Below are positions 60,089 to 64,000 of a stretch of 64,000 bases of DNA, one piece after another. Under the pieces are notes generated by a model. The model worked only from the letters and a program-made list of their open reading frames with translations. It had not been told where the DNA came from and did no database searches. The stretch comes from Tsukamurella conjunctivitidis (GTDB lineage Bacteria; Actinomycetota; Actinomycetes; Mycobacteriales; Mycobacteriaceae): NCBI RefSeq assembly GCF_007858475.1, contig NZ_VIGX01000003.1:1-64000 (forward strand). Reading direction: 5' to 3'. Numbering within the stretch: the first letter of the stretch is position 1; every line of letters starts with the position of its first letter. Both the position numbers and the translations under genes were made by a program.

Positions 60089-61543
60089 ATGACCACCACC
60101 CCCGGTTACAAACCCGACACCCGCTTCTTCGGACATCCCTGGCCGCTGGTGAACCTGTTCGGCGTCGAGATGTGGGAGCGCTTCTCCTTCTACGGGATGC
60201 AGGCGATCCTCGCGTACTACCTGTACTACTCGGCATCCGAGGGCGGCCTCGGGTTCGACAAGACCACCTCGCTCGGCATCGTCGGCGCCTACGGCGGCTT
60301 CGTCTACCTCTCGACGATCGCCGGCGCCTGGGTGTCGGACCGCCTCCTCGGCGCGGAACGCACCCTCTTCTACTCCGCCTGCCTGGTGATGGCCGGCCAC
60401 ATCGCACTCGCGCTCATCCCCGGCGCGGCGGGCGTCGCGATCGGCCTCGTGCTCGTGGCGGTCGGTTCCGGCGGTGTGAAGGGCAACGCCACCAAGGTCG
60501 TGGGCGACCTCTACCCCGACGGCGACACCCGCCGCGACGCCGGCTTCTCACTCTTCTACATGGGCGTGAACCTGGGCGCCTTCATCGGCCCGCTGCTGAC
60601 CGGTTACCTGCAGGACAACGTCGGCTTCCACTGGGGTTTCGGCCTCGCGGCGGTCGGCATGGCGCTGGGCCTCCTGCAATACGCGCTCACCCGCAAGATG
60701 CTGCCCCGGATCAGCCAGGAGGTACCGAACCCGGCCTCCCGCAGCGACATCCAGCGGGTGGGCGCCGCTGCCGCGGTCGCGATCGCGATCTTCGTCTCAC
60801 TGATCCTGTTCGGCGTGATCACCGCGAAGAACCTGGTCGACGCCGTCATCATCACGGTCGCCGTCATCTCCGTGGCCTACTTCGTCTTCCTCCTCGGCAG
60901 CAACCGGGTCGACGCCGCCGAGCGCAACGGCGTCAAGGCCTTCATCCCGCTGTTCCTGTCCCAGGTCGCGTTCTGGGCGTTGTTCCAGCAGATGTTCACC
61001 TTCGTCGCCGTCTACGCCGACGAGCGCCTCGACCGCAGCCTCGGCGGCTGGGAGTTCCCCGCCTCCTGGATCCAGTCCGTGGACCCCGTGTACATCCTGC
61101 TCTTCGCGCCCGTCTTCGCCGCGCTGTGGACGAAGCTCGGCACGCGCCAGCCCAGCACGCCGATCAAGTTCGCCATCGGCACCATGGGCATCGGCGTCGC
61201 CTTCCTCGCCTTCCTGCTCATGCCCGCGGGCGTGAACACCGCACCGCTGATCGGCCTCCTCGGGATCATGCTCATCTTCGCGCTCGCGGAGCTGTGCATC
61301 TCGCCCGTCGGCCTCAGCGTCTCGACGAAGCTGGCCCCGCGCGCCTTCGCCACACAGATGGTGGCCCTGAACTTCCTGTCGATCAGCCTGGGCACCGCCC
61401 TGGCCGGCCGCCTGGCGACGTTCTACGACCAGAACGACGAGGCGCCGTACTTCCTGGTGCTGGGCGGCACCGCCATCGGCATCGGCCTGGTCGTGGTGGC
61501 GCTGACGCCGATGATCAAGCGCCTCGCACCCGCGGTCGCCTGA
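60089..61543 (+). CDS. Proton-dependent oligopeptide transporter (POT/PTR2 family)
   Basis: A 484-residue MFS transporter with 14 hydrophobic helices importing di- and tripeptides with protons. The first helix has the ExxERFxxYG motif as VEMWERFSFYGMQAILAYYL, and FSLFYMGVNLGAFIGPLLTGYL is the second family signature (PTR2). The helix-7 FALFQQ-like segment WALFQQMFTFV is present. A TTACAT box six bases before the ATG suggests a leaderless transcript. Confidence 0.93.
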   Translation: MTTTPGYKPDTRFFGHPWPLVNLFGVEMWERFSFYGMQAILAYYLYYSASEGGLGFDKTTSLGIVGAYGGFVYLSTIAGAWVSDRLLGAERTLFYSACLVMAGHIALALIPGAAGVAIGLVLVAVGSGGVKGNATKVVGDLYPDGDTRRDAGFSLFYMGVNLGAFIGPLLTGYLQDNVGFHWGFGLAAVGMALGLLQYALTRKMLPRISQEVPNPASRSDIQRVGAAAAVAIAIFVSLILFGVITAKNLVDAVIITVAVISVAYFVFLLGSNRVDAAERNGVKAFIPLFLSQVAFWALFQQMFTFVAVYADERLDRSLGGWEFPASWIQSVDPVYILLFAPVFAALWTKLGTRQPSTPIKFAIGTMGIGVAFLAFLLMPAGVNTAPLIGLLGIMLIFALAELCISPVGLSVSTKLAPRAFATQMVALNFLSISLGTALAGRLATFYDQNDEAPYFLVLGGTAIGIGLVVVALTPMIKRLAPAVA

Positions 61544-61654
61544 CGGCGGCGGACGGACCCCGATCGGCCCCGTCGAACCTGCCGATTCCGTTCACGATCG
61601 CGAGACTTCCGAGTAACTTCGTGGGCAAGCACTGGAACGACGCGAGGAGCGGGT

Positions 61655-63235
61655 TTGCCGGCGGACGAGTACGACTACATCGTGGTAGGGGCCGGCAGCG
61701 CGGGCGCCGTCATGGCGGCGCGACTGTCGGAGGATCCGGGCGTCACCGTCCTGCTCCTCGAGGCCGGCGGCGAGGCGGATGCGGACGAGGTCCACATCCC
61801 GCTCGCCTTCTCCGCGCTGTTCAAGACCAAGTGGGACTGGAACTACACCACCACCCCGCAGAAGCACCTGGACGACCGTCCCACGTACTGGCCGAGGATG
61901 AAGGCGCTCGGCGGCTGCTCGTCGATGAACGCGATGATCTACATCCGCGGCAACCGCGCGGATTTCGACGCCTGGGAGTCGGAGTACGGCGCGCAGGGCT
62001 GGTCCTACGACGACGTGCTGCCGTACTTCATCAAGGCCGAGAACAACACCGCCCGGCGCGATGACTTCCACGGCACGCGGGGCCCGCTCAACGTCGAGGA
62101 CCGGGTCTACACCCACCCCCTGGTCAGCGCGTGGGTCGAGAGCGCCGTCAGTTCCGGGCTCAAGCCCAACGACGATTTCAACGGCGCCACCCAGGACGGC
62201 GCCGGCCTGTACCAGGTCACCTGCAAGGGCGGCCGGCGCTGGTCGACCGACAAGGCCTACATCGAACCGGCGCGGTCGCGGCCGAACCTCACGGTCGCGC
62301 TGGGCGCCACCGCCCGGCGGATCGAGTTCGACGGTGACCGCGCCTCGGGGGTGACCTTCAAGCAGCAGGCCGCGGAGCACACCGTGAGCGCCCGCCGGGA
62401 GGTGATCCTGTCCGGGGGCGCGATCAACTCGCCGCAGCTGCTGATGCTCTCGGGCATCGGCCCGGCCGAGCACCTGGCCGAGTTCGGTATCGACACCCGG
62501 GTGGCCCTCGCCGGCGTGGGGGCCAACCTGCACGATCACCCGATCGTGCCGATCATCTTCGACACCCACGGCGTCAGCGACCTCATGGAGGCGCAGAACC
62601 TGCAGAACCTCCTCCGCTGGAAGATCTTCGGCAACGGCCCGCTCGCCTCGAACGGCGGCGAGGCGGGCGGCTTCTACCGCTCCCGCGACGATCTCGAGCA
62701 CCCGGACCTGCAGTACCACGTGATGGGCTCGGGCTTCTACGACAACATGCTTCACGAGCCGACCAAGCGCGGCTTCATCTGCGGCCCCACCCTGGTCAAC
62801 GTCGCCAGTCGCGGCCAGGTGCGGCTGCGCTCGGCGAACCCCGACTGGCACCCGTCGCTGGAACCGAACTACTTCGACCAGTCGGCGGATCTCGACGCCC
62901 TCCTCGCCGGCACCCGGGCCGGCTTCGAGCTGTGCCGGCAGGGTCCGCTCGCGCGCAACCTGGGCAAGCCCTGGCACGTGCCCGAGGATCCGTCCGACGA
63001 CGACTTCCTCGCCTTGATCCGCACATACGGCCAGACGCTCTTCCACCCCGTGGGTACCTGCGCCATGGGGTCCGGCGAGGACGCCGTGGTCGACCCGCAG
63101 CTGCGCGTCCGCGGCACCGAGGGACTGCGCGTCGTGGACGCCTCGGTCATGCCGATGATCACCCGCGGTAACACGAACGCCCCCACCATCATGATCGCCG
63201 AGAAGGCGGCCGACGAGATCAGGAAGTCAGCATGA
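61655..63235 (+). CDS. GMC-family FAD alcohol/choline dehydrogenase
   Basis: A 526-residue flavoprotein of the glucose-methanol-choline family. FAD motif [33 protein letters not shown] near 7-39, [25 protein letters not shown] (signature 1), [24 protein letters not shown] (signature 2), and the C-terminal catalytic His in [11 protein letters not shown] and Asn in [17 protein letters not shown]. Start codon is TTG at 61655 with a GAGGAGC site. Its stop overlaps the aldehyde dehydrogenase ATG (ATGA), so the pair would oxidise an alcohol to aldehyde and then acid. Confidence 0.93.
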   Translation: MPADEYDYIVVGAGSAGAVMAARLSEDPGVTVLLLEAGGEADADEVHIPLAFSALFKTKWDWNYTTTPQKHLDDRPTYWPRMKALGGCSSMNAMIYIRGNRADFDAWESEYGAQGWSYDDVLPYFIKAENNTARRDDFHGTRGPLNVEDRVYTHPLVSAWVESAVSSGLKPNDDFNGATQDGAGLYQVTCKGGRRWSTDKAYIEPARSRPNLTVALGATARRIEFDGDRASGVTFKQQAAEHTVSARREVILSGGAINSPQLLMLSGIGPAEHLAEFGIDTRVALAGVGANLHDHPIVPIIFDTHGVSDLMEAQNLQNLLRWKIFGNGPLASNGGEAGGFYRSRDDLEHPDLQYHVMGSGFYDNMLHEPTKRGFICGPTLVNVASRGQVRLRSANPDWHPSLEPNYFDQSADLDALLAGTRAGFELCRQGPLARNLGKPWHVPEDPSDDDFLALIRTYGQTLFHPVGTCAMGSGEDAVVDPQLRVRGTEGLRVVDASVMPMITRGNTNAPTIMIAEKAADEIRKSA

Positions 63236-64000
63236 CTGCAGCGAACACGACGACCTTCGACTCCCTCAACCCCCGCACGGGTGACGTGGTCGAGACCTAT
63301 CCCATCCACTCGGCCGACCACGTGCACGCCGTCGTCGCGCGGGCCCGCGAGCAGGCCGACTGGTGGCAGGAGATCGGCTTCGACGGGCGCAAGCAGGCGC
63401 TCAACACCTGGAAGGGCGTGATCACCAGGCGGATCAACCAGCTGGCGCAGATCGTCCACGACGAGACGGGCAAGCCGCACGGCGACGCGCTGCTCGAGGC
63501 CGCGCTCGGCATCGATCATCTCTCGTACGCCGCCTCGCACGCGAAGAAGGTCCTCGGGCCGCGGCGCGTCGGCTCCGGCCTGGTCATGGCGAACCAGTCG
63601 GCGACGGTGCGCTACCACCCGCTCGGAGTGGTCGGCGTGATCGGCCCGTGGAACTACCCCGTCTTCACCCCGATGGGCTCGATCGCCTACGCCCTCGCCG
63701 CCGGCAACGCCGTGGTCTTCAAGCCCTCGGAGTACACCCCCGGCGTCGGGGTCTGGCTGGCCCGCACCTTCGAGGAGGCCGTGGGCCGCCCCGTGCTGCA
63801 GACGGTCACCGGCCTCGGCGAGACCGGCAACGCGCTCTGCACCTCCGGCGTGAACAAGGTCGCGTTCACCGGCTCCACCAACACGGGCAAGAAGGTCATG
63901 GCGGCCTGCGCCGAGACCCTGACGCCCGTGGTGATCGAGGCCGGCGGCAAGGACGCCTTCCTGGTGGACCGCGACGCCGACCTCGACGCCGCCGCGGACG
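63232..64000 (+). CDS. Aldehyde dehydrogenase, N-terminal part (continues outside window)
   Basis: The first 256 residues of an NAD(P)-dependent aldehyde dehydrogenase. Seen are [57 protein letters not shown] (cofactor and catalytic Asn region), [22 protein letters not shown], and the general-base Glu in [14 protein letters not shown] near 240-253. The catalytic cysteine lies beyond the window edge. It is coupled to the GMC oxidoreductase by ATGA. It may be a betaine- or fatty-aldehyde dehydrogenase; the fragment cannot decide. Confidence 0.92.
   Translation, partial: MTAANTTTFDSLNPRTGDVVETYPIHSADHVHAVVARAREQADWWQEIGFDGRKQALNTWKGVITRRINQLAQIVHDETGKPHGDALLEAALGIDHLSYAASHAKKVLGPRRVGSGLVMANQSATVRYHPLGVVGVIGPWNYPVFTPMGSIAYALAAGNAVVFKPSEYTPGVGVWLARTFEEAVGRPVLQTVTGLGETGNALCTSGVNKVAFTGSTNTGKKVMAACAETLTPVVIEAGGKDAFLVDRDADLDAAAD

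Overview
The window is about 70% GC, densely coded chromosomal DNA of a mycolic-acid actinobacterium (order Mycobacteriales). Gene content and order resemble Tsukamurella, Gordonia or Rhodococcus more than Mycobacterium. The evidence is a SufR-SufBDCSU-SufT operon divergent from an MptB-type lipoarabinomannan mannosyltransferase, a mycothiol-type DinB protein, ESX (type VII) substrates, the OpcA partner of glucose-6-phosphate dehydrogenase, and ppc beside secG. Placement to genus is inference from gene order only.

Layout. 1-186: end of an IS3-family element cut by the window edge. 187-6367 (minus): complete SUF iron-sulfur assembly operon under SufR. 6471-11303 (plus): mptB, a two-gene ABC exporter, heme A synthase ctaA and a small coupled unknown. 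11313-15560: DHFR-like reductase, quinone oxidoreductase, old-yellow-enzyme gene with a divergent TetR regulator and twin operators, and a DinB/maleylpyruvate-isomerase-like protein. 15571-23332: ctaB (minus), divergent from the pentose-phosphate operon tkt-tal-zwf-opcA-pgl (plus). 23518-30274: accessory stretch with a VOC protein, a three-gene set of type VII secretion substrates, a membrane protein, an acyl-CoA dehydrogenase, a receptor-type Ser/Thr kinase and an epoxide-hydrolase-like protein. 30329-39676 (minus): ppc, secG, tpiA-pgk-gap, whiA, yvcK, rapZ. 39790-47763: an 8-kb block (VanY-like peptidase, lipoprotein gamma-glutamyltransferase, unknown, Fe3+ ABC transporter, ion permease) lying between rapZ and uvrC, which are adjacent in M. 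tuberculosis. 47760-49796: uvrC. 49885-56608: a protein with three Ros/MucR-type zinc fingers, an acyl-CoA ligase, an exported intradiol dioxygenase, a DszA/NtaA-type flavin monooxygenase with a structured leader, and a small HD hydrolase. 56609-57166: apparently decayed DNA. 57167-64000 (plus): DUF4352 protein, coiled-coil membrane protein, ankyrin protein, peptide transporter, and a GMC oxidoreductase/aldehyde dehydrogenase pair running off the end.

How the genes work together. The first 23 kb links iron-sulfur assembly, heme A synthesis (ctaA and ctaB, feeding cytochrome aa3 oxidase) and the NADPH-producing pentose-phosphate route. The 30-39 kb block is lower glycolysis plus anaplerosis and the WhiA/YvcK/RapZ cell-envelope control set. 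Many genes overlap by ATGA, GTGA or TGATG, so translational coupling is the rule. Several promoters have a TAnnnT box 6-8 bases before the start codon, indicating leaderless mRNAs. No tRNA, rRNA or CRISPR array was recognised.

The parts most worth following up are the three-finger Ros/MucR-like protein with an internal duplication, the leader RNA before the flavin monooxygenase, the small type VII substrate operon, and the candidate dual iron/iron-sulfur control site before sufR.
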